From assembly GCA_937880845.1 (NCBI GenBank), contig CALFLL010000068.1, positions 1 to 43,956 of the forward strand: a stretch of DNA of 43,956 nucleotides, in the 5' to 3' direction. Shown here piece after piece: positions 1-8,496 of this stretch. The translations under genes were made by a program, and so were the position numbers. Source of the DNA: an uncultured Drancourtella sp. (GTDB lineage: Bacteria; Bacillota; Clostridia; Lachnospirales; Lachnospiraceae). The notes under the pieces were generated by a model that ran no database searches, had not been told where the DNA came from, and saw only the letters and a program-made list of their open reading frames with translations. The first letter of the stretch is position 1. Each line of letters begins with the position of its first letter.

Positions 1-12
1 AAGCTATTTTCT

Positions 13-40
13 CCACCTGCCTAGCAGGTGGTTTATTTTA
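13..40 (+). terminator. Intrinsic terminator of an upstream gene outside the window
   Basis: CCACCTGC (13-20) pairs with GCAGGTGG (24-31) around a 3-nt loop and is followed by a T-rich run from 32. It would end a plus-strand transcript entering from the left; that gene is not in the window. Confidence 0.6.
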
Positions 41-58
41 TTTGCCATACAATAACCA

Positions 59-99
59 AAAATGTCGATAAGCCTAAATGAAGGCATATCGACATTTTT
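59..99 (-). terminator. Intrinsic terminator after aroB
   Basis: A long hairpin has outer arms AAATGTCGATA and TATCGACATTT and inner arms GCCT and AGGC. It starts 3 bases beyond the aroB stop and has T runs on both sides, so it could work in both directions. It probably ends the minus-strand deacetylase-aroF-aroB transcript. Confidence 0.7.
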
Positions 100-102
100 A
101 AT

Positions 103-1161
103 TTATACAATCCTGCAGTCTTCAAAAAAGCTGATATCCGTAGGATAGATGATACTGTTCCCTATTTCTTTCAAAAGAATCACTTTCAACTCGTTGTTCA
201 GATTTTTCTTATCCAAAAGCATTGTTTCTTTTAATTCCCTCATTGGGACATCGCTTTTTATCGGAAGTCCGTAATTTTCAAGAATGTTTCTGATTTCTTC
301 TGCGCTTCCCGTTCTTGTCAGGTTCCGCTCTTCGGATATCTTTGTGATTTGATACATTCCGATTGCAACTGCTTCCCCATGACTTTCTCTTTGATATTGA
401 AATTTTTGCTCGATTGCATGTGCCAATGTATGTCCGAAATTCAGAAGCATTCGTTCCCCCTTATCAAACTGATCTTTTTCCACAACTGTTTTTTTGATTT
501 CGACACAACGTGCGATCACATCTGTCAGCTGATCGGACAATCGTTCAAAATTTCCGGCCTGTTTTAGTATTTCAAAAAGATTCTCATCTTTGATGCATCC
601 ATATTTGATAACCTCCCCCATTCCGTCATGAATGTAACGTTCCGGAAGTGTCTTTAACACATCCGGATCTATCAAAACCAACTTCGGCTGATAAAACGCT
701 CCTACCAGATTTTTCCCTTCTTTCAGATCAACAGCCACTTTTCCTCCTACCGAAGAGTCTACCTGTGCAAGAAGCGATGTGGGAATCTGTATAAAAGAAA
801 TGCCTCTTAAATAGGTTGCCGCCGCAAATCCGGCCATATCACCGATTACTCCTCCTCCGAGTGCGATGACAAGATCGCTCCTTGTAATCTGTGCTTTTAA
901 AAATCGTGAGTAAATGTCCGGAAGGATTTTTATACTTTTGGATTTTTCTCCATGAGGTACGATCACTTCATGACATTCCCACCAATCTGACAGATCCTTT
1001 TTCAAAGTTTCCCCATAGTATCCATAAACTCGATCATCTGATACGATGACTATTCTCTTCCCGTCATATACTTTGCGTATAAATTCCGAGGCTCTTCTCA
1101 AAATCCCCGGTTCTATATAGATATCATAACTTTTCTCCTTTAAGTCCACCCGTATCTTCAT
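103..1161 (-). CDS. aroB: 3-dehydroquinate synthase
   Basis: Cyclises DAHP to 3-dehydroquinate, the second step of the shikimate pathway, in the cytoplasm with NAD and a divalent metal. The 352-residue product has the usual family length. The glycine-rich NAD segment GGGVIGDMAGF is at 102-112, SLLAQVDSSVGGK at 129-141, the metal-ligand region MGEVIKYG at 181-188 and a second metal/active-site segment NFGHTLAHAIE near 241-251. The ATG is preceded by a GGCGG-like ribosome site. It starts 15 bases after the aroF stop and a terminator follows its own stop, so aroF-aroB appear co-transcribed. This matches its place one step after AroF in the pathway. Identification is firm. Confidence 0.96.
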   Translation of the reverse strand: MKIRVDLKEKSYDIYIEPGILRRASEFIRKVYDGKRIVIVSDDRVYGYYGETLKKDLSDWWECHEVIVPHGEKSKSIKILPDIYSRFLKAQITRSDLVIALGGGVIGDMAGFAAATYLRGISFIQIPTSLLAQVDSSVGGKVAVDLKEGKNLVGAFYQPKLVLIDPDVLKTLPERYIHDGMGEVIKYGCIKDENLFEILKQAGNFERLSDQLTDVIARCVEIKKTVVEKDQFDKGERMLLNFGHTLAHAIEQKFQYQRESHGEAVAIGMYQITKISEERNLTRTGSAEEIRNILENYGLPIKSDVPMRELKETMLLDKKNLNNELKVILLKEIGNSIIYPTDISFFEDCRIV

Positions 1162-1176
1162 AAATTTTTCCGCCCT

Positions 1177-2190
1177 TTACCACTGTTTCCCTACAATGAG
1201 TGCCATCTGTTTTAACTGTCTTAATAATTCTGCATATTTCTCAGGTTTTAAAGACTGTCCACCGTCACAAAGTGCACAGTCCGGATTATTATGCACTTCA
1301 ATCATCAACCCATCCGAACCTGCCGCAACGGAAGCTTTTGCCATAGAATCCACAAGCCACCATTTTCCTCCTGCATGGCTTGGATCTACGATCACAGGCA
1401 GATGTGTCATTTTTTTCAATACCGGAATCGCCTGTAAATCCAATGTATTTCTTGTGTAAGATTCAAATGTACGGACCCCTCTTTCACAAAGAATCACATT
1501 TTCATTTCCTGATGCCATAATATATTCCGCTGACATTACCCATTCTTCATAAGTTGCATTCAATCCTCGCTTCAATAAAATCGGACGTTTTGTCCGCCCA
1601 AGCTGTTTTAATAAATCAAAATTCTGCATATTTCTGGCTCCGATCTGGATAAGATCTACCTTCTCATCAAAAATATCCAGATATTCCGCCGCCATCAATT
1701 CCGTAACGATCGGTAAACCTGTTTCTTCTTTTGCTCGGCAAAGCATTTCAAGTCCTTTCAGACCCAATCCCTGGAAAGAATATGGACTTGTACGTGGTTT
1801 AAATGCCCCTCCTCTGAGAAGGTTTGCCCCTGCTTTTTTTACTTCTTTCGCCACTTCAATGATCTGTTCTTCTGACTCTATGGAACACGGTCCTGCGATC
1901 ATTGCCATGTGTCCACATCCAACTTTTACACCGGATACGTCTACTACGGAATCCTCAGGATGAAACGCTCTGTTAGCCAATTTATACGGTTCTTGCACAT
2001 GCATAACTTTATCCACACTCTTGTCGACTTCAAACAAACGTGGATCAACACGGACCGTATCTCCAATACAGCCAATGATTGTCATTTCTTCGCCTTTTAC
2101 CACATGTGCTTCCAGACCTTTGCTTTCCACCATCTTTACTACACGATTCAAATCTTTTTCTTCTGTTTTTGCTTTTAATACAATAATCAT
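1177..2190 (-). CDS. aroF: 3-deoxy-7-phosphoheptulonate (DAHP) synthase
   Basis: Condenses phosphoenolpyruvate and erythrose 4-phosphate to DAHP, the entry step to aromatic amino acid synthesis. At 337 residues it is the short type I-beta/KDO8P-synthase-like class, not the E. coli AroG type. Residues 1-70 look like the ferredoxin-like N-terminal domain that confers feedback control in this class. The barrel begins near AGPCSIES (99-106) and carries GARNMQNF and a later ILLKRG segment typical of the active site. It lies 24 bases after the deacetylase stop and directly before aroB. The symbol aroF is a convention for this class; some annotations use aroA or aroG. Confidence 0.94.
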   Translation of the reverse strand: MIIVLKAKTEEKDLNRVVKMVESKGLEAHVVKGEEMTIIGCIGDTVRVDPRLFEVDKSVDKVMHVQEPYKLANRAFHPEDSVVDVSGVKVGCGHMAMIAGPCSIESEEQIIEVAKEVKKAGANLLRGGAFKPRTSPYSFQGLGLKGLEMLCRAKEETGLPIVTELMAAEYLDIFDEKVDLIQIGARNMQNFDLLKQLGRTKRPILLKRGLNATYEEWVMSAEYIMASGNENVILCERGVRTFESYTRNTLDLQAIPVLKKMTHLPVIVDPSHAGGKWWLVDSMAKASVAAGSDGLMIEVHNNPDCALCDGGQSLKPEKYAELLRQLKQMALIVGKQW

Positions 2191-2214
2191 CTTCCCATCA
2201 TTCCTTTCGATTTA

Positions 2215-3696
2215 TTACTTCTGAAATCCATAATACTGTCCCCCGTTTTGCAATGACATATCCCTTGCATCAGCCAGTTCCGATACCGTCACAAGCTGAA
2301 ATCCTCTCTGCTGTAACATCGGTATCAACTGTATGGCTGCATCAACACTGGAAGAATGGATATCATGCATCAGGATAATATCACCGTCCTGCACATTCTT
2401 TAATACAGAATCAATCGTATTTTGTGCATTTTTGAACTTCCAGTCCAATGTATCGTCAGACCACATGATCATCGGCATTCCGACACTTTCTTTTACAAGA
2501 TCGTTGACAGCTCCATAAGGTGGTCTTAAAACAGTAGCCGGCTGTCCACTTGCCTTTCGTATTGCCTTGTTGGTGGACTGTATCTCATTTTGAATTTGCT
2601 TTTCATCCAGTTTTGTCAACTGTGTATGGCTATAAGAATGGTTTCCCAGTTCACAGTTTGCCTCCAACATCTTTTGAACGCTTTCTTCATATTTACCGAC
2701 ATTTTCTCCAAGCATAAAAAAGGTTGCTCTTGCATTGTATTTTTTCAGTGTTTCCACAAGTTCTCCTGTGCGCGGTCCCGGTCCGTCATCAAACGTAAGT
2801 GCTATCATTGGTTTATTTCGATCTGCTCCCCCTTTTGCTGATTTCAGCTTTCCATCTTTTGCAAATACACACTGCTGTACTCCGATTTTTTGTTTTCCGG
2901 TAACCATTTTCCCATTTTGATCAAAATAATACCTGTCTTCACCCAAAGTGAGCCATCCGATTGCCGCTGTACCATCTTCCTTCATATAATAGGTGCCTTT
3001 CTCCTCTTTATGCCATCCGGTTTTTATGCTTCCGTCTTCATTTAAGTAATATTTTGCACCGTTTATCGTTTTCCAGCCTTTTTCCAGATTTCCTTTTTCA
3101 TTAAAATAATATGTTTTTCCGCGGGAAAGCACAAAATCATTTTTGACATAAGTCCCGTCGTTTTTGCGGAATCTTTTTCCTTCCCAATCACCAAATTTAT
3201 TCTTTACCTTCACGGTTCCTTGTTCTGTTTTCAATTTTACTTTGCCGAGCCATTCACTTTCCAAAGAATTTTTCAGATCACCGGAAAGTTTGATCTTAAC
3301 CGGAAAATCTCCTTCTTTCGCCCCATCTGCATCGCACGTAATCTCATATCCGGTCCCCTTGTTCAAATCGTTAACAAAATCCTGAACCGTATATTCTGCT
3401 TCTTTACTTAATAATATCTCTTTTCCTTTTTCTTTTCCTGTTAATTTTGCATGTGCTTTTAATTCCGGTACCTGCTCATCCTGTGTGATTTCTGCCGAGG
3501 CCGCCTTTAACACAACTGTTGTCTCACTGTTTTTCAAAGACGCCGAAGCTCCTCCTATGATGACCGACACACCGACACACAATAAAACACAAATACAGGA
3601 TGACAGGATCAGCCTTCTGTTTTCAAATTTTCTTTTTCTTCCTTTTATACTTCTCTTTCCGAATCTGCTTCCAAAACGAATCCCCGTCCTTTTCAT
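2215..3696 (-). CDS. Membrane-anchored polysaccharide deacetylase with cell-wall-binding repeats
   Basis: Predicted to remove N-acetyl groups from peptidoglycan or another wall glycan outside the cell. A basic N-terminus and a membrane segment near 29-48 are followed by a linker, then four or five aromatic GW/YYF repeats of the choline/cell-wall-binding type (about 178-285). The NodB catalytic domain follows: TFDDGP 301-306, HSYSH 353-357, RPPYG 391-395, DDTLDW 414-419 and LMHD 442-445, so metal-binding and catalytic residues all look intact. The start chosen is the second ATG, which has GGGGTG about 8 bases upstream; an ATG 18 bases earlier is possible. It is the first gene of an apparent operon with aroF-aroB. 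The exact substrate is inferred. Confidence 0.88.
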   Translation of the reverse strand: MKRTGIRFGSRFGKRSIKGRKRKFENRRLILSSCICVLLCVGVSVIIGGASASLKNSETTVVLKAASAEITQDEQVPELKAHAKLTGKEKGKEILLSKEAEYTVQDFVNDLNKGTGYEITCDADGAKEGDFPVKIKLSGDLKNSLESEWLGKVKLKTEQGTVKVKNKFGDWEGKRFRKNDGTYVKNDFVLSRGKTYYFNEKGNLEKGWKTINGAKYYLNEDGSIKTGWHKEEKGTYYMKEDGTAAIGWLTLGEDRYYFDQNGKMVTGKQKIGVQQCVFAKDGKLKSAKGGADRNKPMIALTFDDGPGPRTGELVETLKKYNARATFFMLGENVGKYEESVQKMLEANCELGNHSYSHTQLTKLDEKQIQNEIQSTNKAIRKASGQPATVLRPPYGAVNDLVKESVGMPMIMWSDDTLDWKFKNAQNTIDSVLKNVQDGDIILMHDIHSSSVDAAIQLIPMLQQRGFQLVTVSELADARDMSLQNGGQYYGFQK

Positions 3697-3749
3697 TTGT
3701 ATACACCCCATCAAAATTTTGTAAAAACATGATCTTTTCTTTATGCAGA

Positions 3750-3778
3750 AGTATACCCTACTTTTTACGACGACACAA
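3750..3778 (-). promoter_or_regulatory. Sigma-A-type promoter of the deacetylase-aroF-aroB operon
   Basis: On the minus strand TTGTGT (-35, 3773-3778) and TATACT (-10, 3750-3755) are 17 bases apart, about 55 bases upstream of the deacetylase start. No other good promoter is visible before aroF. Confidence 0.55.
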
Positions 3779-3821
3779 GAACTTAATCAAGAATCTTGCC
3801 ATTTCTGTACTATAATAAAAA

Positions 3822-3849
3822 ACAGACCCCATATCTCATGGAATCTGTC
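3822..3849 (-). terminator. Intrinsic terminator after yajC
   Basis: Minus-strand arms ACAGATTCCAT and ATATGGGGTCTGT form a hairpin followed by a run of six T. It lies 12 bases after the yajC stop and closes the L,D-transpeptidase-tgt-yajC unit. Confidence 0.7.
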
Positions 3850-3860
3850 TTTGTATCATC

Positions 3861-4184
3861 TTATTTTGCATCTGCTCCCGGTTTTTCAACCTGCATGATT
3901 GCTGCTTTCTGCATTGGGATACGACAATTTTTATTGTTACCGAATTCAACAATTACATCTTCTTCTGTGATATCGATTACCACTCCGTAAAATCCGCTTG
4001 TTGTTAAGACTGTATCTCCAACTTCCATATCTGCGATCATCGCCTGAATTCTTTTTTGTTCTTTTTTCTGCGGACGCATCAGGATGAACCACAGTCCTCC
4101 CAAAATTACAACGTAGAAAAGAAGCAGAAAAATCGGATTTGCAAATATGCTACTGCTTTGCTGTGCTAATACTGTGTATTCCAT
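3861..4184 (-). CDS. yajC: Preprotein translocase accessory subunit YajC
   Basis: Small single-pass membrane protein that associates with the SecDF-YajC part of the Sec translocase. The 107-residue product has a short N-terminus, one membrane span about 14-36 that ends in the diagnostic FILMRPQKKEQKR segment, then a cytoplasmic domain with GDTVLTTSGFYGVV near 57-70. All of this is typical for YajC. AGGAGG sits 9 bases before the ATG. It follows tgt, a pairing conserved in many bacteria, but secD and secF are not next to it here. Identification is firm. Confidence 0.95.
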   Translation of the reverse strand: MEYTVLAQQSSSIFANPIFLLLFYVVILGGLWFILMRPQKKEQKRIQAMIADMEVGDTVLTTSGFYGVVIDITEEDVIVEFGNNKNCRIPMQKAAIMQVEKPGADAK

Positions 4185-4295
4185 ATTTTTTCCTCCTAAA
4201 TTTATAGCTAAACACTATTGCTATCATACACAATTTTTGTCATTTCATCAAGTAATTTCCGGAAATTTATACAATCTTTACATATTCATCCGGTT

Positions 4296-5426
4296 TTATT
4301 TTTCCTGTTCCATCCCTGCAAGTTTTTGTTTTTTGTATTCTTTATATCTTCCTTCTTCAATTGCCTGACGGATTTCTTCCATCATGGTATTATAAAAATA
4401 CAGATTGTGAAGCACACAGAATCTCATTCCCAACATCTCTTTTGCCTTTAAAAGATGTCTGATATAAGCTCTGGAATATTTACGGCAAACCGGGCAATCA
4501 CATCCTTCTTCAATCGGCCTGTCATCCAGTTCGTATTTTGCATTAAACAGATTTAATTTCCCCTGATTGGTGTAAACATGTCCATGTCTTCCGTTTCTTG
4601 TCGGGTAAACACAGTCAAAGAAATCCACTCCTCTGTCAACCGCCTCCAGAATATTCGCCGGAGTTCCCACTCCCATAAGATAAGTCGGTTTATAAAGAGG
4701 CAGGTACGGTACAACCGCATCTAAGATCCGATACATTTCTTCATGAGATTCTCCTACTGCCAGCCCTCCGATTGCATATCCCGGAAGATCCAGTTCCGAG
4801 ATGGCCTGTGCATGTGCAATACGAACATCTTCCAAGATTCCTCCCTGGTTGATCCCGAACAGCATCTGTTTTTTGTTGATCGTATCGGGAAGGGAATTGA
4901 GTCTTTCCATTTCATCCTTACATCTTTTTAGCCATCTCGTTGTCCTTGCAACCGATTTTTCAATATAATCTCTGTCCTTTGTACTTGCCGGGCACTCATC
5001 AAAAGCCATTGCTATCGTAGAAGCTAAGTTAGACTGTATCCTCATACTTTCTTCCGGCCCCATAAAGATTTTTCTTCCGTCAATGTGGGAATTAAAATGC
5101 ACTCCCTCTTCTTTGATTCTTCTTAATCCTGCAAGGGAAAACACCTGAAATCCGCCGGAGTCCGTCAGGATCGGTTTGTCCCATACCATAAATTTATGAA
5201 GTCCCCCCAGCTTTTTGACAATCTCGTCTCCCGGGCGTACATGCAGATGATATGTATTGGATAACTCTACCTGTGTTTTAATCTGCTGCAGATCATCTGT
5301 GGAAACCGCACCTTTAATCGCCGCAGCAGTTCCCACATTCATAAATACCGGTGTTTCTATTGTACCGTGTACCGTTGTAAAACGTCCTCTTTTGGCAAGA
5401 CCGTCTCTTTTTACTAATTCGTACAT
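4296..5426 (-). CDS. tgt: tRNA-guanine transglycosylase (queuine tRNA-ribosyltransferase)
   Basis: Swaps guanine 34 for a queuosine precursor in tRNAs with GUN anticodons. The 376-residue product has family length. Visible signatures are LTDSGGFQVFSL near 87-98, which holds the catalytic aspartate, GGLAVGE near 229-235, and the C-terminal zinc site CDCPVC followed by CVLHN. A GGAG ribosome site precedes the ATG. It starts 25 bases after the L,D-transpeptidase stop and is followed by yajC after 111 bases, so the three genes look like one transcript. The queA and preQ1 genes that usually accompany it are not in this window. Confidence 0.96.
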   Translation of the reverse strand: MYELVKRDGLAKRGRFTTVHGTIETPVFMNVGTAAAIKGAVSTDDLQQIKTQVELSNTYHLHVRPGDEIVKKLGGLHKFMVWDKPILTDSGGFQVFSLAGLRRIKEEGVHFNSHIDGRKIFMGPEESMRIQSNLASTIAMAFDECPASTKDRDYIEKSVARTTRWLKRCKDEMERLNSLPDTINKKQMLFGINQGGILEDVRIAHAQAISELDLPGYAIGGLAVGESHEEMYRILDAVVPYLPLYKPTYLMGVGTPANILEAVDRGVDFFDCVYPTRNGRHGHVYTNQGKLNLFNAKYELDDRPIEEGCDCPVCRKYSRAYIRHLLKAKEMLGMRFCVLHNLYFYNTMMEEIRQAIEEGRYKEYKKQKLAGMEQEK

Positions 5427-5451
5427 TCTTTTTTCTCCATTTTCATTTTAT

Positions 5452-6999
5452 CTAGAAATGACAGATGATCGGTGTTGTTTCATTGATTAAATCATATAGT
5501 TTCTTTGCATCATCATATTTCATATTGATGCATCCGTGTGAACCATGTGTCTTATACCAGTCACCGCCAAACCGTGTCTGCCAGGATGCATCATGAAAAC
5601 CGATGTCTCCGTTAAACGGCATCCAGAATGCTACCGGTGACTCATAGGAATATTCTCCATTTGGCAGTCTCTGACCTCTAAGTACTGCATTTTTTGTCTT
5701 ATAAGTCAAGTCATAGCTTCCCTGCGGAGTGTCATCTTCTCCATTCGGTTTTCCGGTTACGATATCACAATTCATAATAGCTTTTCCGTCCTGGAAAAAC
5801 CAGAAACGCTGTGTTGTAAGATCTACCTCGGCATATGTATTACCGTAATCATTCATGTCGCCATGTTCAGCACCTCTTCTGGACCATTTCGGCTCTCTTG
5901 ATACTTCCTCACCGCTTTTTATATTTGCCGTTAATGCCGCATATTCGTCTTTCTGATTCAGATACCATCCAAAATCTCCTCCGGATACATTGACGGTATC
6001 TCCTCTTCCTGTCACAAACCGTCTTGTTGTTCCGACGGTATTATACTTGGTGGCAAGCTGTGCAATATAAGCATTGACCTTCTGTGTATCAAATGTCACT
6101 TCCATATTTTCATTTACAGTAAGCCACTGAGAAATCAATGTCTTATCAACCACCTCTGTTTTTGGTGACAAATCATAGGTGATCTTACTGTTCAGAGCCT
6201 TATTCATCTCTTCTGCGGCATTTAGCACTTCCTTTGATTCGGATGTATATTTCGGTTCATTGTAACATCCGCTTGCAGCCATATCAAGCTCCTGATGTAA
6301 TCCCCTTATGGACTCATCCACTGCTTTTTTAAATCCTTCCGGATGAATCTGTGTTCCTTTCACCTCTGCCTGTACAACAAACTGATTTCCATCGTATTTC
6401 GGTTGTGCATTTTGCGGTGCCGTCTGATTTTCTGCCTTCATACACTGTAATTGTGACATCACTGTTTCCAGTTTTTCGGTATCATACTCCACATTAATCT
6501 TGGCATCTACTTTAGATTCCTTCCATAAAGATACCGGCCACAAAAACGGATTCTGTTCCTTTTTAATCTTTTCCAGTTCGTTTCCCGGCTTATAGGAAAC
6601 TGCTATGTCCTTCCCTGAAATACTTTCTGTTCCGTTGTTGATTTCTTTTAATGTGAGTTTATAATCCGCCACTTGATCTTTCAGATATTTTTCTGCCTGT
6701 TTTACACTTTTTCCCGAAAAATCGTTGCCGTTAATAGATGTGTTCAAATAAAAATGTCCGTTAAAGAAAGCTGCTCCTCCCAAATATCCGACAGCCAGCA
6801 CACCGACAACACTTCCGACGGTAATCGCAATTTTCTTTTTTGTACTTTTTGACATCGTTTTCTTTTCTTTTCTTTTTCTTGGTCCCCGCTTATGTTTGAT
6901 CCGTTCCTTTCGGACAGTTTCTGTTTTTTGTTCTTGCCTATCATCCTGAATGGAAAACGGAGTATTTTCTTCGCTATACTTATTTCTTCTTTTTTTCAT
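5452..6999 (-). CDS. L,D-transpeptidase (YkuD fold) with peptidoglycan-binding-like domains
   Basis: Predicted to form 3-3 cross-links in peptidoglycan or attach groups to it. The 515-residue product starts with about 55 strongly basic, cytoplasmic residues, then a membrane span near 57-78. A large extracellular region resembling the PG_binding_4 module leads to the C-terminal YkuD domain. The catalytic motif HGSHGC is at 485-490 with Cys490, preceded by a conserved GDIGFHDA segment. The ATG at 6999 is preferred over a TTG one codon upstream because GGGAG lies 9 bases before it. It is the first gene of a unit with tgt and yajC and diverges from aroC. Confidence 0.9.
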   Translation of the reverse strand: MKKRRNKYSEENTPFSIQDDRQEQKTETVRKERIKHKRGPRKRKEKKTMSKSTKKKIAITVGSVVGVLAVGYLGGAAFFNGHFYLNTSINGNDFSGKSVKQAEKYLKDQVADYKLTLKEINNGTESISGKDIAVSYKPGNELEKIKKEQNPFLWPVSLWKESKVDAKINVEYDTEKLETVMSQLQCMKAENQTAPQNAQPKYDGNQFVVQAEVKGTQIHPEGFKKAVDESIRGLHQELDMAASGCYNEPKYTSESKEVLNAAEEMNKALNSKITYDLSPKTEVVDKTLISQWLTVNENMEVTFDTQKVNAYIAQLATKYNTVGTTRRFVTGRGDTVNVSGGDFGWYLNQKDEYAALTANIKSGEEVSREPKWSRRGAEHGDMNDYGNTYAEVDLTTQRFWFFQDGKAIMNCDIVTGKPNGEDDTPQGSYDLTYKTKNAVLRGQRLPNGEYSYESPVAFWMPFNGDIGFHDASWQTRFGGDWYKTHGSHGCINMKYDDAKKLYDLINETTPIICHF

Positions 7000-7037
7000 C
7001 AAACTCTACTCCCTTACTCTTTACAATCTAATTTAAT

Positions 7038-7066
7038 ATTATAATATGTCTTTCCGAAAAAGTACA
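7038..7066 (-). promoter_or_regulatory. Possible promoter of the L,D-transpeptidase-tgt-yajC unit
   Basis: A perfect TATAAT (7038-7043 on the minus strand) has a weak -35, TGTACT (7061-7066), 17 bases upstream. It lies about 40 bases before the start codon. Confidence 0.4.
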
Positions 7067-7131
7067 GTTAAAATTTGTTGAATCTTGTCGTCACCAACCA
7101 TGCATCTTTCCGCTTTTTCTACAAATTTGCA

Positions 7132-7160
7132 TTGCAGTTTTTGTCTTCTTTCTATATAAT
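7132..7160 (+). promoter_or_regulatory. Sigma-A-type promoter of aroC
   Basis: TTGCAG (7132-7137) and a perfect TATAAT (7155-7160) are separated by 17 bases. The aroC start codon lies about 55 bases downstream. Confidence 0.7.
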
Positions 7161-7214
7161 TAAGGCAACTTTCGTCAAATAAATTTATGTATGCAAAAAT
7201 CAGGAGGGATTTTT

Positions 7215-8312
7215 ATGGCAGGTTCATCTTTTGGAACAATTTTTCATATTACAACATGGGGAGAGTCGCATGGTCCGGGAATAGGTGTTGTGATAGACGG
7301 CTGCCCAAGCGGCATCAAACTTTGCGAAGCCGATATCCAGAGTTATCTGGATCGTCGCAGGCCGGGACAAAGCAAATATTCTACCATGAGAAATGAAAGT
7401 GATCAAGCTGACATCCTTTCCGGCGTTTTTGAGGGAAAAACAACCGGAACTCCTATTTCCATTCTTATAAAAAATACAGATCAGCGTTCTCATGATTACG
7501 GTCAGATCAAAGACTGCTATCGTCCCGGACATGCCGATTATACTTTTGATGCCAAATATGGATTTCGCGACTATCGAGGCGGCGGACGTTCTTCCGGACG
7601 TGAAACCATCGGACGTGTTGCGGCCGGTGCCGTTGCAGCGCGTTTTCTGGAATGCCTTGGCATCCGAGTCAGTGCATATACCAAATCCATCGGGCCTGTC
7701 CGGATTCCGTCTGACGAATATGACTTATCCGCCGTTTTTAAAAATCCCCTTTATATGCCTCACCTTGGTTATTCCAAAAAAGCGGAAGCCTACCTGAAAG
7801 AATGTATGTCTTCTGACGATTCTGCCGGAGGTGTTATCGAATGTAGGATTGACGGACTGCCGGCAGGTATCGGAGAACCCGTTTTTGACAAATTGGATGC
7901 CCTTTTGGCTCAATCTGTCATGTCTATCGGAGCCGTAAAAGGATTTGAAGTCGGAGATGGATTTCGCTCTTCTCTTTCCAGAGGTTCCTCTAACAATGAT
8001 GCTTTCTGCATAAAAGACGGTCATCCTGCAAAAAAAACCAATCATTCCGGCGGGGTTCTCGGCGGTATCAGTGACGGAAGTACCATCCTTTTTCGTGCTT
8101 CCATAAAACCTACTCCGTCTATCTTATCCTCTCAGCATACGATCACAAAGGAATGGAAAGAAACGGAACTATCCATCAAAGGACGCCATGATCCCGTCAT
8201 CGTTCCACGTGCCGTTGTAGTCGTGGAATCTATGGCCGCCATTACCGTTACAGATCTTCTTTTAAGAAATATGTGTGCTTCCATGAACCGAATCATTGAC
8301 TTTTACAGCTGA
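7215..8312 (+). CDS. aroC: Chorismate synthase
   Basis: Makes chorismate from EPSP, the last common step to the aromatic amino acids, using reduced flavin. The 365-residue product carries GESHGPGIGVVIDGCPSG near the N-terminus, RPGHAD near 104-109 and FRDYRGGGRSSGRET near 119-133, all family signatures that bind FMN and EPSP. The start chosen is the ATG at 7215, which lies 7 bases after AGGAGGG; an in-frame extension upstream has no ribosome site. The gene is alone between its own promoter and terminator and is separated from aroF-aroB by a divergent cluster. Identification is firm. Confidence 0.97.
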   Translation: MAGSSFGTIFHITTWGESHGPGIGVVIDGCPSGIKLCEADIQSYLDRRRPGQSKYSTMRNESDQADILSGVFEGKTTGTPISILIKNTDQRSHDYGQIKDCYRPGHADYTFDAKYGFRDYRGGGRSSGRETIGRVAAGAVAARFLECLGIRVSAYTKSIGPVRIPSDEYDLSAVFKNPLYMPHLGYSKKAEAYLKECMSSDDSAGGVIECRIDGLPAGIGEPVFDKLDALLAQSVMSIGAVKGFEVGDGFRSSLSRGSSNNDAFCIKDGHPAKKTNHSGGVLGGISDGSTILFRASIKPTPSILSSQHTITKEWKETELSIKGRHDPVIVPRAVVVVESMAAITVTDLLLRNMCASMNRIIDFYS

Positions 8313-8331
8313 TTTTTATATTGCTTTATTA

Positions 8332-8366
8332 TACCGCGAATGCCTTTCCGCTTCGCGGTACTTTTT
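8332..8366 (+). terminator. Intrinsic terminator after aroC
   Basis: TACCGCGAA (8332-8340) pairs with TTCGCGGTA (8352-8360) and is followed by CTTTTT. It lies 20 bases after the aroC stop. Confidence 0.8.
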
Positions 8367-8389
8367 ATACTAAAAATTTGAAAAAATGA

Positions 8390-8417
8390 TTGCACTTTTT
8401 TATATTTCATGTATAAT
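8390..8417 (+). promoter_or_regulatory. Promoter of the regulator-potABCD operon
   Basis: TTGCAC (8390-8395) and a perfect TATAAT (8412-8417) are 16 bases apart, about 80 bases before the regulator start. No second promoter is obvious before potA. Confidence 0.65.
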
Positions 8418-8430
8418 AATAACCGGTGTT

Positions 8431-8451
8431 AAGTTAAGAAATACTAAACTT
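8431..8451. promoter_or_regulatory. Imperfect dyad, possible operator of the cupin-XRE regulator
   Basis: AAGTTAAG and CTAAACTT flank a 5-base AT spacer and pair with a single mismatch. The dyad begins about 14 bases after the -10 box, where a bound repressor would block initiation or early elongation. Its role is inferred from position and from the adjacent DNA-binding protein gene. Confidence 0.35.
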
Positions 8452-8496
8452 TTTGTTTATTTTTACTTTTACAATAAAAATCGGGAGATGACGCAT

